This document shows positions 17,926 through 26,963 of a stretch of 64,000 bases of DNA, in pieces. The notes below the pieces were generated by a model. It was not told the origin of the DNA. It made no database searches and saw nothing but the letters and a program-made list of their open reading frames with translations. The number at the start of each line of letters is the position of its first letter. Positions within the stretch are counted from its first letter, which is position 1. Position numbers and translations under genes: made by a program. Source of the stretch: Kiritimatiellia bacterium. Its GTDB lineage: Bacteria > Verrucomicrobiota > Kiritimatiellia > RFP12 > UBA1067. Where the stretch lies: NCBI GenBank assembly GCA_017403825.1, contig JAFRDO010000073.1, forward strand, positions 1-64,000. The letters run 5' to 3'.

Positions 17926-18723
17926 ATGAAACGACTGGTTGTTCTCGCGGCGGTAGCCGCAACTTGCTCGATAGCTTTGGCGGCGACGCCGTGGACAGGC
18001 AAGAAGGTCGCATTCCTTGGCGACTCGATCACCGATCCGGCGCAGACGAACCGTCCGCAGCGCATATTCTGGCAATATCTGGCGGAGGATCTCGGAATCG
18101 AGCCGCACGTTTATGCCGTCAGCGGATACCAGTGGGACCGCGTTTACAAGGCGGCTCAGAAGATGAAGGACGAAATGGACGGAGAGGTTGATGCCATCTT
18201 TGTTTTTGCCGGCACGAACGATTACATGAACGGTATCCCCCTCGGCGAGTGGTTCGAAGAGAGGGAGGAGGAAGTGTATCTCAAGGGCCGGACTCTCAAG
18301 CTGCCGCGGCGTCATTTCATTAAGGACATGAAAACGTTCAGAGGCCGCGTCAATACGGTGATGGACTTCCTCAAGACGAACTTCCCTGACCAGCAGATCG
18401 TGATCATGACGCCTCTTCACCGGGGCAGGTACGATCTTGGGCGGCCGAACGTTCAGATTGACGAGACCTTCCCCAACGCCATTGGGAGCCGTCTGGAAGA
18501 GTATGTAGCCGCCCTGCGCGAGGCCGCGGACATCTGGAGCGTGCCGGTCATAGACCTCTACCGCGAGAGCGGACTTTATCCATTGAACGACTCGTATGCG
18601 AAATGCTTCCGTTTCGACGGCCCCAAAGTCTGGGATAGGCTTCACCCGAACACAGAGGGGCATCGCAGGCTTGCCAAGGTAATAGCCGCGCATATGACCG
18701 TGCTGCCTCCGGACTTCAAATGA
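17926..18723 (+). CDS. secreted SGNH/GDSL esterase
   Basis: 265 residues with a Sec signal (about 1-20). All four SGNH blocks are visible: GDSITD (Ser, about 33), an SGYQW Gly region, GTND (Asn, about 97) and DRLHPN (Asp/His near 240). The family deacetylates polysaccharides such as acetylated xylan or rhamnogalacturonan. Its stop overlaps the ATG of the GH28 gene (ATGA), indicating translational coupling with a pectin enzyme and supporting a pectin-acetylesterase role by context. Confidence 0.85.
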   Translation: MKRLVVLAAVAATCSIALAATPWTGKKVAFLGDSITDPAQTNRPQRIFWQYLAEDLGIEPHVYAVSGYQWDRVYKAAQKMKDEMDGEVDAIFVFAGTNDYMNGIPLGEWFEEREEEVYLKGRTLKLPRRHFIKDMKTFRGRVNTVMDFLKTNFPDQQIVIMTPLHRGRYDLGRPNVQIDETFPNAIGSRLEEYVAALREAADIWSVPVIDLYRESGLYPLNDSYAKCFRFDGPKVWDRLHPNTEGHRRLAKVIAAHMTVLPPDFK

Positions 18724-20150
18724 CGAGACATATTATGGACAAGTGGATTGCATTTGCTTCGTTTATGACAGCTGCGGCGTCCGTCTGTGCGGAGTTGTCG
18801 CCTGAATGGCAGAAGACAACCCCAGAAGCGTGTGGCTTCAGCTGCAGCACACGAACGGTCGTATCCGGGGTCAAGGACGGGCTCATGGCCAACCAGACGG
18901 CGGCGTTTCAGAAGGAGATCGACGACCTTTCCGCTTCCGGCGGCGGAACGCTGCGCATACCGGCGGGCGAGTACGTTGTCTCGTCGCTGCGTATCAGAAG
19001 CGGCGTAACGCTGCAGCTTGATCGCAACGCATATCTCTACGGCACCACCAACGAGTGCGAGTACGTGCGGTACGTCAACAAGGGCGACACCGCCTATTCG
19101 GTCGTATACGCCGAGGGCGCCACTAACGTCGCTGTCGTTGGAGAGGGCGTGATCGACGGACGCGGACGCTTCCACAATCGCCATCGCGACCACAAGCTTT
19201 ACCCTGGTTGGGACGACCTCTATTTCCAGGACTGCAAGAACGTGCGTGTCGAGAATGTCACCCTTCGGAATGCGTCCAGCTGGTGCTGCTTCTTCCGTGG
19301 CTGTGACGGCGTCGTCGCGCGCAAGGTGAAGATATTCAACCACTGCAGCTGGTCGAACGACGGCATTGACATCGAGTCGTCCAACGTCCTTGTGGAGGAC
19401 TGCGACATCGATTCCGAGGACGACTCCCTCGTGATGAAGGCGCGCGAGCCGTGGCGGGTCGTGGAGAATGTCGTCGTGCGCAACTGTCGGCTCTCCTGCA
19501 ACGCCGAGCACATCAAGATCGGCACCGAGTCGCTCGGTTCGTTCCGCAACATTCTCGTGGAGGACTGCGACGTCGCGTGCCGAACGCCGAAGTGCGCGAC
19601 AGGCGGCTACCTAAGGGTTCCGGGCGTGATGTCGCTCCAGACGGCGCTCTCGGCGATCTCTGTCTTCGTGGTGGACGGCGGCAGTCTGGAGGACGTTACC
19701 GTAAGGCGCATCGCGGTAGGCGAGGGTATCATCACGCCGATCTGCATACGCTACGCCGCGCGGAAGGAGCGGCAGTCGCCAGGGGAGGGCTTCTTCCGCA
19801 ACGTGCTGATCGAGGACGTGAAGATGTCCGCTCCAAGCGCCAGCTCTGTCGCCTGCTCTATCACCGGGCTCCCAGACAAGCGTCCACACGACATCACCCT
19901 GCGCAATGTCGACCTGGTCTTCAAGGGCGGCGGACGTGCCAAAGATGCAGCGCAGAAGATCACCGAGGAGTACCCGGACCGGTATCCGGCTCCTTACTAT
20001 ATCTTTCGATCCACGTTTCCGGCGTATGCGTTCTACCTGCGCCATGCGGACAACATTCGCTTCGAGAACGTCAGGCTTCGCGTGACGGATCCCGACGAGG
20101 CCCGTCCACCCGTCGTGGCCGACGATGCGACATATGAGGTGGTGCCGTAA
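18720..20150 (+). CDS. secreted GH28 polygalacturonase-like enzyme
   Basis: 476 residues with an N-terminal signal; translation may begin at 18720 or at ATG 18735. Right-handed beta-helix of family GH28: the QTAAFQKEIDDLSASGGGTL N-terminal block, then NDGIDIESS and SEDDSLVMK supplying the acidic catalytic residues. The GHG region is replaced by an EHIKIGTES-type segment as in divergent subfamilies. GH28 enzymes hydrolyse galacturonan or rhamnogalacturonan. It is coupled to the SGNH esterase. Right after its stop begin gene remnants. Confidence 0.87.
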   Translation: MTRHIMDKWIAFASFMTAAASVCAELSPEWQKTTPEACGFSCSTRTVVSGVKDGLMANQTAAFQKEIDDLSASGGGTLRIPAGEYVVSSLRIRSGVTLQLDRNAYLYGTTNECEYVRYVNKGDTAYSVVYAEGATNVAVVGEGVIDGRGRFHNRHRDHKLYPGWDDLYFQDCKNVRVENVTLRNASSWCCFFRGCDGVVARKVKIFNHCSWSNDGIDIESSNVLVEDCDIDSEDDSLVMKAREPWRVVENVVVRNCRLSCNAEHIKIGTESLGSFRNILVEDCDVACRTPKCATGGYLRVPGVMSLQTALSAISVFVVDGGSLEDVTVRRIAVGEGIITPICIRYAARKERQSPGEGFFRNVLIEDVKMSAPSASSVACSITGLPDKRPHDITLRNVDLVFKGGGRAKDAAQKITEEYPDRYPAPYYIFRSTFPAYAFYLRHADNIRFENVRLRVTDPDEARPPVVADDATYEVVP

Positions 20151-20190
20151 TGGGGAAAGGGATTTTATCTGGGCGGGGCTGTTCCACCTT
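20149..20190 (+). pseudogene. 5' remnant of a gene like the one at 30456
   Basis: One frame reads NG...FIWAGLFH immediately after the GH28 stop, matching NGFIWAGLFH at the start of the intact gene at 30456, with clear nucleotide similarity over about 35 bases. The rest of that gene is missing here. I infer a deletion leaving only its first codons. Confidence 0.5.
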
Positions 20191-20205
20191 TTTGAAAGCA
20201 TTATC

Positions 20206-20807
20206 GTGAGAAAGGTATTCTGTCTGGCTGTTCTCAGTGTAGTTTCCACCGCGGGCGCAGTGGACTTTGAGAAGATAGCTCTTGTGGACAGCTTTGACTT
20301 TGCGACATTCTGCGATCCTGAGACGAGCACGGGAAATACGGCGATCATCGACCATGTGCTTGGTACGGGCGCGACCGCCGTGTATTGGCGCAATCAATCG
20401 GCAGACTGGCCCCGCTATCCCAGCAGAGAGATGGATCGCCGGCAGATGGCGCATGGCCTGGACAAGAGACGGCGGGCAAACTGGAACCTGGTTTACGGCT
20501 GGCTGCGGCTTGACAGGGGGCGGGATGTGAAAAACCTCATGGCCGATGCGTTCTCGCAGTTGCGTGCGCGAGGCGTGGACACGGGCATCCACCTTACGTT
20601 TGAGGAGACCCATTGCCGTATAGCCTGGACGTTCTCGCCGTGGAATCTTGACCATGGTTCAACCGCCTTGCCTATGATTTCAGTCAGCCGCCCGAGAAAC
20701 GCAAGACCTGGACGGTGTGGAACATAGGCGGTGCAACGCCTCCATGCCTGAAACCAAACGCTCAGCTCCGCGAATCAGGGCTTTTGGGGCCTGTCGTCCT
20801 CCGCTAG
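20206..20807 (+). pseudogene. chimeric remnant: N-terminus of a TIM-barrel-like protein joined to a glycosidase C-terminus
   Basis: From GTG 20206 a signal-peptide-like N-terminus and about 145 residues are readable (GTGATAVYWRNQSADWPRY; NWNLVYGWLRLDRG), ending near WNLDH. At about 20655 the sequence changes to a different protein end in another frame (RLAYDFSQPPEKRKTWTVW up to SGLLGPVVLR and stop at 20805-20807). That end is nearly the same as the end of the second remnant at 22591. The junction looks like an internal deletion between two neighbouring genes. Confidence 0.65.
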
Positions 20808-20879
20808 GAGTCACGGAGGCCGCAGGCGTCGTGCAACTGCCGGCTTTCCGAGACAAAGGCGGCGGTTGGATAGGGATGG

Positions 20880-21341
20880 CTACTTTATCGTCCCTCGGGC
20901 GGAGGCGCGGAAGTCGCGCATGGACATGCCGAAGCGGCGGCGGAAGAGAACCTTCGGCGGTGCCGGGTTCTTCCATCCGCAGGCGGCGGTGATTTCGGAA
21001 ATGGGGTCGTCAGTCTGCCGCAGACGGCGTTTGACCTCTTCCAGCCTGAAGCGCAGCATCGCCTCATAGACGCTCTCGCCCTGAAGTTCGCGGAAGCGGA
21101 GTTCAAGAAGCGAACGCGACACCTTGAATCTACGGGCTATGTCCTCTACGCTCATTCCTTTCACGGCGTTCCGCTCGATGTAGGCGAGAACCTTCTGGAC
21201 GAGCTTGCCCGATTCCGATTGTGCCACGGTGGACTCCCTGTGGACGACTGCGCGTATGCCGACTTCCCTGAATTTTTCGTTCGGTTGAATCGTGCCGCCG
21301 GACATCATTTGTTCCAGCAGTTCCGCCGCGACCGTATGTCA
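20880..21341 (-). pseudogene. truncated XylR-type AraC family regulator
   Basis: The minus strand encodes about 150 residues. A short end of a sugar-binding-like domain (AAELLEQMMSGG) leads into a complete AraC DNA-binding region (VEDIARRFKVSRSLLELRF; PISEITAACGW; RRRFGMSMRDFR). Members of the XylR-like group are about 380 residues, with a periplasmic-binding-protein-like sensor domain in front; that part is missing. The frame closes with TGA just upstream of 21341, where plus-strand coding homology of the next remnant begins. The gene is therefore a 5'-truncated fragment, possibly still making an unregulated DNA-binding domain. Confidence 0.7.
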
Positions 21342-22591
21342 ACATTGAGGCTTCATTCGGCTTTTCTGGCGCGCTATTCAGGGCGGGATATGACCAGGTT
21401 GACCTTGAAGTCATTTACGGACCAGACCAGGAGCGGTGCTATGCAGGAGTGAAAACGGCTGCCGAGGTTTTCGGACGGCGTTTTGGAGTAGACATGGCGA
21501 TGGCGTGGTACGGCGGCGTGCAACACGATTCACTGTGGAACTCCAGGTGGCGCACATCGCTTTACCATGCCTTTATGTGCGGTGCAGATTCGATATATCT
21601 CGAACACGGGCTGCTGTCGTTCAAGGGGCAAGGTCTTTCATGTGGGGTTGACCATCCATATATTGCGAAGCGTTCACCAGCATGAGGCTTACGTGGGACG
21701 AGAACTTCCGCGACCTCAAGGAGCAGGCCGTTCGACATTTCGCGCGCGGTGTGACGCATTTCGTGTTCCACACCTGTACGCACAATCCGCAGACGGACGG
21801 TCGTGTCCCCGGCACGAGCTTCGGCACGTTCATCGGTACCCCGTTCATAAGGGGGCAGACATGGTGGCCGTTCATGCGCTCGTTTACCGAATGGACGGCC
21901 GAATGCTGCGCGTTCCTCGAACGCGGGCTGCCCGTTGTAGATGTGCTGCGCTACCTCGGCGACGAGCTTGACCACAAGCCGGACGAGCAGGAGTATTTCC
22001 CGGAAGGTTTCAAGAATGACTATCTCAACGCGGATGTTCTTTTCAATCGGCTGGATGTTGAGAACGGACGCTTTGTGCTGCCTGGCGGCATGTCGTACGC
22101 GGCCATCTGGGTGCCGCCGTCCGTGCTGTTGCTGCCTAAGTCCCGAGCGCGGCTCGATGCTCTTGCCGCGAAGGGGGGACGTGTGGTGTATGGCTCGGCG
22201 GACGCTTCTGTGGCTGGACTGACGCCGCAGGTCGTGGCGGACTCTTCGCTGCTCTGGTACCACCGTGTCGACGGAGATGCGGACTGCTTTTTTGTCGCAG
22301 CTGACGAGAAGGGGTTCCGGGCAAAGCGACGTTCCGCACGCAGCATGGCGAACGGGTGCGTAAGTTCAGCCTTGCGCCGTTCGAGACGCGTCTGCTGGAA
22401 TTTGGCAAGGGCGGCATTAATGATGACAATTGCCCCAAGTGTTCGCACGTCTCGCCTATGACTTCAATCAACCTCCCGAGAAACGCAAGACGTGGACGAT
22501 TTGGCAGATTGACGAAAGAACACCGCCGTGCCTAAAGCCAGAGGCGAACCTAAGACCGTCTGGACTTCTTGGGCCGGTAATCTTGCGCTGA
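21333..22591 (+). pseudogene. GH106-like glycosidase remnant with frameshifts
   Basis: Readable from YVNIEASFG at about 21333 through MAWYGGVQHDSLWNSRW, then a shift at about 21660 (a TATAT run) into CEAFTSMRLTWDENF. It continues through FVFHTCTHNPQ, GQTWWPF, FVLPGGMSYAAIWVPP, and after another shift near 22330-22440 ends RLAYDFNQPPEKRKTWTIW ... SGLLGPVILR at 22591. The HTxTH...GQTWW...LPxGMSY pattern resembles GH106 alpha-L-rhamnosidases and relatives. The N-terminal half is absent, replaced by the AraC remnant. Two frameshifts plus truncation indicate a dead gene. Confidence 0.65.
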
Positions 22592-22727
22592 AACAAGGAG
22601 TAAAGCCGATGCCCTCGATTCGCGGGCTGCTTGAAGGCGGACAATGCCATATTGGACGCTTTCAACATAGATGATGCGCGATACATAGTTCAGATGGTCT
22701 GGAGATGCAGACATCTGCCGGGGGATT

Positions 22728-22736
22728 TGATATAAT
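22728..22736 (+). promoter_or_regulatory. extended -10 promoter for the GH10 gene
   Basis: TGATATAAT ends 24 bases before the chosen GH10 ATG (22761). Transcription would start near 22743, leaving a short leader that contains the AAAAGGA ribosome site. Confidence 0.65.
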
Positions 22737-22760
22737 GATAGCGTCATGGAAAAGGACGAA

Positions 22761-24356
22761 ATGAGAAGCTGTCTTGCGATTATGATACTCGGCCTGTTCT
22801 GCGGGCTTCAGTCCGTGGCGCAGGCGGCTCAGGATCGCTCTTTGATGAGCGACGCATACTGGAAGATTTGGAACGACGCCGAGCAGGCGCGTATCGATGC
22901 CGACATCGAGGCGAACCGCAAAGCCGACGGTGCGTTCGACGTCGATGCGCCAGACGGCGCGGCGGTGCGCGTCGAACAGCTGACGCACGACTTCCGCTTC
23001 GGCGCGCATATCTTCAACTTCAACCAGCTCGGGAAGACGGAATACAACGACGCCTACAAGGCGAGCTACGGCAAGGGCGGCCTCTTTAACCAGGCAACCG
23101 TTGCGTTCTACTGGAAGGACTACGAACCAGAGCCTGGTAAACTCCGTGCGCAGGGCGCCTACGAGGACACTGAGGCATACTGGAACTCGCTTTCGTACGA
23201 ACAGGCCCGGCTCGATCGCTTCTGGCGCCGCCCGGCGCCCGGCCCCGTCATCGATTTTCTCAAGTACAAGGACGTGCGCATTCACGGTCACATCCTCGTT
23301 TGGGGAAGCGCCAAGCCATATTGGATCTACGATTGGTATTGTCCCGAGAGCGAGAAGCGGAACCTCGACTGTCTCGGCATTCCGCGTCATTCTGACTACG
23401 CCCAGCACGAGCGTGCGGGCGCGGGCGAGCACCACGGCTTCCAGAAGCCATGGTGCAAGGCGTGGGCGGCCCTGAACGACAAGATGTCCGAGACAGAGAT
23501 CGCCGCGCAGATGCCGGTCTTTGCGAAGGAGATGCGGCGGATATTCCGGAAGCGCGTCATGGATGTCGGACGAGACTTCGGCGCGGTAGTCGACAGCTGG
23601 GACGTAGTCAACGAGAGTCTGAGCGACTGGAAGCGGTACGGCAAGGCGCGCACGGGGTTTCCGGTCTGGAAGACGAAGCGCTACGGCATCATGCCTGGCG
23701 ACTATCCCCTGAACGCGCTTTTGGACGCCAAGGAGGCGATGAGCCCGTCCGCAGACCTTTGCATCAACGAGACGACCGGCGGCCTGGGCCCAGAGTTCCT
23801 ACAGCAGATCCAGCAGCTTGAAGCCGAGGGTGCGAAGATCGACGTCATCGGCTGCCAGATGCACATCTTCGACACGAATGCCTGCATGCGCCTCGCGCAG
23901 GGCGCAACGGACGTGCGCTGGGTCGGTACGCCGCAGAAGATCCGCGAGACGCTCGACATCATGGCGAAGACGGGTCGTCCTCTGCACGTGTCGGAAGTGA
24001 CGATCGCCGCGCCAGGTGAGGATGCGCGTAGCCGCGACATCCAGGCGACTCTCGTCAGGAACATCTACCGCGCGTGGTTCTCGCACCCAAAGACGGCTGG
24101 CATCACCTGGTGGAACACCGTCGACGGCGGCGGTGTCTATGGCGAGCCGCTCGTTTCCGGGCTCTTCACTCGGGACATGAAGAAGAAGCCCGCCTACCAC
24201 GCGCTCGACCAGCTCATCAACCACGAATGGAAAACGACGCTTGACGTCTCGGCTAAGGGCGGCAAGGTGGCGTTTCGCGGCTTCCGTGGGCGCTACTGCC
24301 TCACCTGGGCGGGCGCGGACGGCAAGTCGCGTTCCAAGCTCGTTGAATTGAAGTGA
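22761..24356 (+). CDS. secreted GH10 endo-beta-1,4-xylanase
   Basis: 531 residues with a Sec signal (about 1-22). An N-terminal region of about 80 residues includes a carbohydrate-enzyme-like segment (VRVEQLTHDFRFGAHIFNFNQ). The GH10 barrel follows: VIDFLKYKDVRIHGHILVWG, the acid/base Glu285 in WDVVNES, and the nucleophile Glu412 in HVSEVTI, with WWNTVDGGG after it. GH10 enzymes cleave the xylan backbone. The start at 22761 is favoured over 22746 since AAAAGGA lies 6 bases upstream and the signal peptide begins there. It has its own promoter and lies just downstream of the degraded glycosidase region. Confidence 0.93.
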   Translation: MRSCLAIMILGLFCGLQSVAQAAQDRSLMSDAYWKIWNDAEQARIDADIEANRKADGAFDVDAPDGAAVRVEQLTHDFRFGAHIFNFNQLGKTEYNDAYKASYGKGGLFNQATVAFYWKDYEPEPGKLRAQGAYEDTEAYWNSLSYEQARLDRFWRRPAPGPVIDFLKYKDVRIHGHILVWGSAKPYWIYDWYCPESEKRNLDCLGIPRHSDYAQHERAGAGEHHGFQKPWCKAWAALNDKMSETEIAAQMPVFAKEMRRIFRKRVMDVGRDFGAVVDSWDVVNESLSDWKRYGKARTGFPVWKTKRYGIMPGDYPLNALLDAKEAMSPSADLCINETTGGLGPEFLQQIQQLEAEGAKIDVIGCQMHIFDTNACMRLAQGATDVRWVGTPQKIRETLDIMAKTGRPLHVSEVTIAAPGEDARSRDIQATLVRNIYRAWFSHPKTAGITWWNTVDGGGVYGEPLVSGLFTRDMKKKPAYHALDQLINHEWKTTLDVSAKGGKVAFRGFRGRYCLTWAGADGKSRSKLVELK

Positions 24357-24378
24357 CTTTAAACTGTAAGCACGAAAG

Positions 24379-24409
24379 GAAATATTGGGGTGGGACCCCA
24401 ATGGCGTTA
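24379..24409 (+). repeat. 31-bp hairpin repeat, copy 1
   Basis: Contains ATTGGGGT-GGG-ACCCCAAT, an 8-bp perfect stem with a 3-base loop, flanked by GAAAT and GGCGTTA. Identical over 31 bases to copy 2 at 25251. It lies 22 bases after the GH10 stop. The rest of the gap to 24573 shows an imperfect GC-rich inverted repeat near 24520-24550 and no gene. Confidence 0.9.
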
Positions 24410-24573
24410 AGGTCTGCGCTGCGGGTCTTAAATTGCATCGGTGGCAATTGTATCGGTGACTGTCCCCAAATTGTATTGGCGGCTGTCTCCAGACGGGAGA
24501 GAAAGCCCCCAGATTATTATGCGCGGAGAATGGATCTCCACGCGCTCAATGTCATACCTGTTTAGCGGCGGTT

Positions 24574-25197
24574 TCAGAATTTAAGCAGGCTCTTGCGCAG
24601 CGCGATGGCAACGGCTTCGGCTCGGTTCGACGCGTCGAGCTTCGCCATGATGTTTGCGACATGCTCCCTTACGGTGAACTCGTTGATGCCGAACACTTCC
24701 GCGATTTCGGCGTTTGAGTAGCCCTGAGACAACGAGTTCAGTATCTCTAGCTGACGAGGGGTAAGCTCCGGCGCTGGCGGGTTTTCCGCTATGAGGCGCT
24801 TGATTTCATCGGATATGGCACGGCCGCCTGCGGCGACTGTGCGTATAGAGGCGATTATCTCGGATTCGTCCGATGTTTTCATCAACGCTCCGGCCGCTCC
24901 GGCTTCAAGGGCTTTCGTGACGTCATCTGCAGTCCCGAACGTCGTCAGCAGAAGTATCCGCGTCTCAGGAAGTTCGGCAAGGATCTCGGCAGTCGCTTCG
25001 CTGCCGCTTTTCTCCGGCATGATAAGGTCCATGATGACGACATGCGGCTTGAGTTGCCTTGCCATCTCAACGGCCTCGGTGCCGTTCGCCGCCTCGCCTG
25101 CTATCAGGAAATCCTTTTCGATCTGAAGGATGGAGCGAAGCCCGCGCCGGACAACGGCGTGGTCATCGGCAATCAGGATGCGGATCGGCTGTTTCAT
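24574..25197 (-). CDS. NarL/FixJ-type response regulator (orphaned)
   Basis: 207 residues. Receiver domain (1-120) with the DD acidic pair at 11-12, phospho-acceptor Asp57 in VVIMDLIMP and the conserved Lys near 107; C-terminal LuxR-type helix-turn-helix (about 140-205; LTPRQLEILNSLSQGYSNAEIAEVFGI). It should be phosphorylated by a partner histidine kinase encoded just upstream in a 4-base overlapping arrangement, but only the last 18-20 codons of that kinase remain. The regulator may therefore be silent, cross-phosphorylated or paired with a kinase elsewhere. Which target it controls cannot be told. Confidence 0.9.
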   Translation of the reverse strand: MKQPIRILIADDHAVVRRGLRSILQIEKDFLIAGEAANGTEAVEMARQLKPHVVIMDLIMPEKSGSEATAEILAELPETRILLLTTFGTADDVTKALEAGAAGALMKTSDESEIIASIRTVAAGGRAISDEIKRLIAENPPAPELTPRQLEILNSLSQGYSNAEIAEVFGINEFTVREHVANIMAKLDASNRAEAVAIALRKSLLKF

Positions 25198-25253
25198 GTT
25201 TTTATGGCGACGGTTACGTGGGTGCCTTTGCCGGGTGTAGATTCAATCTTGAA
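25194..25253 (-). pseudogene. 3' stub of a sensor histidine kinase
   Basis: Minus strand reads FKIESTPGKGTHVTVAIKT then TGA (25196-25194), overlapping the response regulator ATG by 4 bases. ESTPGKGT is the G2-box end of a HATPase_c domain. Upstream of about 25251 the frame runs straight into hairpin repeat copy 2, so the whole kinase body has been lost at the repeat boundary. Confidence 0.75.
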
Positions 25254-25281
25254 ATATTGGGGTGGGACCCCAATGGCGTTA
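25251..25281 (+). repeat. 31-bp hairpin repeat, copy 2
   Basis: Identical to copy 1 at 24379-24409 over 31 bases, including the ATTGGGGT/ACCCCAAT stem. It forms the exact break point of the kinase stub. Confidence 0.9.
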
Positions 25282-25698
25282 TGATTCTTGGCGAAGAAAT
25301 GCGCCGTTTTGCGTGGTTATCGCGTTTTGAGAATTTAATGCGGAAAATTCTGATCAGGGAAACTCCGAGGTTGGAAAAGACCTCCGTTAACACTTCGGCT
25401 CATGCTTCGCGTATTTCAACCAGCGATATGTTACATTTATGATTTTGGAACTGTGTGGGGACGGGCTCTGAAAACCACTCACAATTCGTTGGGACAAGCC
25501 CTATGTGGCTGTGCTTGAAGGTGTCGGTTTACTTCTTTGCCATGATGTTGGGGATGTTGGAGCCGCCGAGGGATGGGGAGGCGAAGCAGAGGAGTTTGAG
25601 CGGAGTAAGAATGTGAAGTGTGAACAAGAGGTCAGATACCCGTCGCCATGTAGTACGGAAATTTCTTGAAATTTTATACCGCATGGCGTTATCCTATT
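25282..25698. other. non-coding or degraded stretch
   Basis: About 417 bases between hairpin copy 2 and the next promoter with no convincing gene. Several short open frames exist on both strands but none has a ribosome site, domain or coherent composition. On the minus strand near 25540-25610 one frame reads LKLLCFASPSLGGSNIPNI, which may be the tail of a lost gene. Most likely decayed DNA left by the same deletions that removed the kinase. Confidence 0.4.
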
Positions 25699-25707
25699 TG
25701 GTATAAT
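25699..25707 (+). promoter_or_regulatory. extended -10 promoter for the AAA ATPase
   Basis: TGGTATAAT in the sequence before ATG 25729, with an AAAGGAG ribosome site between them. Transcript start would be near 25714. Confidence 0.6.
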
Positions 25708-25728
25708 ACGCGCCAAAGGAGAATAGTC

Positions 25729-26832
25729 ATGAATCCATTCAAGTATGGTTGCGTTGTCGCAGGAGAGAACTACTGCCGTCGTCCGGAATTGCAGCGGCAG
25801 CTTGGCGAGCTTGTCAAAAGCGGTCAGAACGTCGTGGTGCAGGGGCCGCGCAGGATGGGCAAGACTTCGCTTGTCGTTGAAACAGTGAATTCGCTCCGTG
25901 GAATTGCTCTTCTGTATGTGGATCTTTTCAGCGTGAAAAGTGTCGGGGATTTCTGTCGCAAGGTCGTGGCGGCGACCGCGAAATGCGGCAAGCGCTCGTT
26001 TCTCGAACGTACGGCGGAACTCGTCAAGAGCTTGCGTCCTGTCTTTACCGTTGACCGGGATACAGGCGCTCCCACAATTTCAGTCGATCTCAAGGCTGCG
26101 CGAAACGTGGAGTCCGTTGAGGAGGTAATGGACATGATTGCGAGCCATTCCGCCGCGAAGCGATTTTGCGTTGTTTTTGACGAGTTCCAGGATGTGTTGG
26201 ACATCCCCGAAGCTGATGCCGTTCTCGCTTCGCTCCGCTCCAAGATTCAGTTCTTGCCAGACACGCCGTTCATCTTTCTTGGCAGCGTTAGGAACAGGAT
26301 GCGCGACATCTTTGATTCGCCGAGGAGTCCGTTTTTCAAAAGTGCAATCTCCTTTGGCGTTGAGCGCATAGAGGAATCTGCTATGACTGATTTCCTAATT
26401 GGGCGATTCAGAGCTGGAAACCGTAGCATAGATCGTGAAACGGTGGGAAAGATACTGGCTACTGCCGACTACATTTCAGGTGACATTCAGGAGCTTTGCG
26501 AAACCACATGGCTTGTCACGGGTGATGGACATAGGATTTCGGCGGGTGATGTTGCGAAAGGTCTTGAGGCTGTATTTGCTCGCGAGTCCCGGGCGTTTAT
26601 TTCAACATTCGGCAAGCTCACCGCCGTTCAGGCAAGTGTATTGAAAGGGCTAGCAGATCCAGACCATTGCAAAGTATTTTCCGGAGAGTTTCTGGAGACA
26701 TATGGTATACGGAACGTAGGTAGCGTTTCGAAAGCTCTTAAGCGTCTAATACGCGATGAAATCATTTATGAGTTTAATGGAGAATATCTTTTTGAGAATC
26801 CGTTTTTCAGGGAGTGGGTTCGCAGAAGATGA
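25729..26832 (+). CDS. AAA-type ATPase (ArchaeaATPase/AAA_16-like)
   Basis: 367 residues. Walker A GPRRMGKTS (about 44-52), Walker B RFCVVFDEFQDV (about 145-156), a FLGSVRNRMR sensor-like segment and a C-terminal winged-helix-like domain (about 300-365; ASVLKGLADP, SVSKALKRLIRDEIIYE). This layout matches small STAND-like or archaeal-type ATPases of unknown role that are frequent in mobile regions. It has its own promoter, is flanked by hairpin repeat copies 2 and 3, and no toxin, nuclease or other partner adjoins it. Confidence 0.82.
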   Translation: MNPFKYGCVVAGENYCRRPELQRQLGELVKSGQNVVVQGPRRMGKTSLVVETVNSLRGIALLYVDLFSVKSVGDFCRKVVAATAKCGKRSFLERTAELVKSLRPVFTVDRDTGAPTISVDLKAARNVESVEEVMDMIASHSAAKRFCVVFDEFQDVLDIPEADAVLASLRSKIQFLPDTPFIFLGSVRNRMRDIFDSPRSPFFKSAISFGVERIEESAMTDFLIGRFRAGNRSIDRETVGKILATADYISGDIQELCETTWLVTGDGHRISAGDVAKGLEAVFARESRAFISTFGKLTAVQASVLKGLADPDHCKVFSGEFLETYGIRNVGSVSKALKRLIRDEIIYEFNGEYLFENPFFREWVRRR

Positions 26833-26843
26833 AATAATTGAAT

Positions 26844-26874
26844 GGAATATTGGGGTGAGACCCCAACGGCGTTG
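26844..26874 (+). repeat. 31-bp hairpin repeat, copy 3 (diverged)
   Basis: Starts 11 bases after the AAA ATPase stop and matches copies 1 and 2 except for four substitutions. Stem TTGGGGT/ACCCCAA is kept; the loop is GAG instead of GGG. Confidence 0.85.
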
Positions 26875-26909
26875 TGGTTTTTAGCGCGCTGAAAACGGAA
26901 ATATTACAG

Positions 26910-26938
26910 TTGTTTGTTAAAGGGCTTTTTACTATAAT
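26910..26938 (+). promoter_or_regulatory. sigma70-type promoter for the 26964 gene
   Basis: TTGTTT (26910-26915), 17-base spacer and TATAAT (26933-26938). Predicted transcript start is about 20 bases before ATG 26964. Confidence 0.55.
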
Positions 26939-26963
26939 ATGCGCCAGAAAAGTAGTAACAAGA

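Noticed and set aside
24520..24550. Intrinsic terminator between the GH10 and response regulator genes
   Set aside because: The GC-rich inverted repeat is imperfect and has no T-run on either strand.
20149..26874. Insertion sequence as the cause of the decay
   Set aside because: No transposase fragment, terminal inverted repeat pair or target-site duplication could be seen; the 31-bp hairpins are too short and not paired as IS ends.
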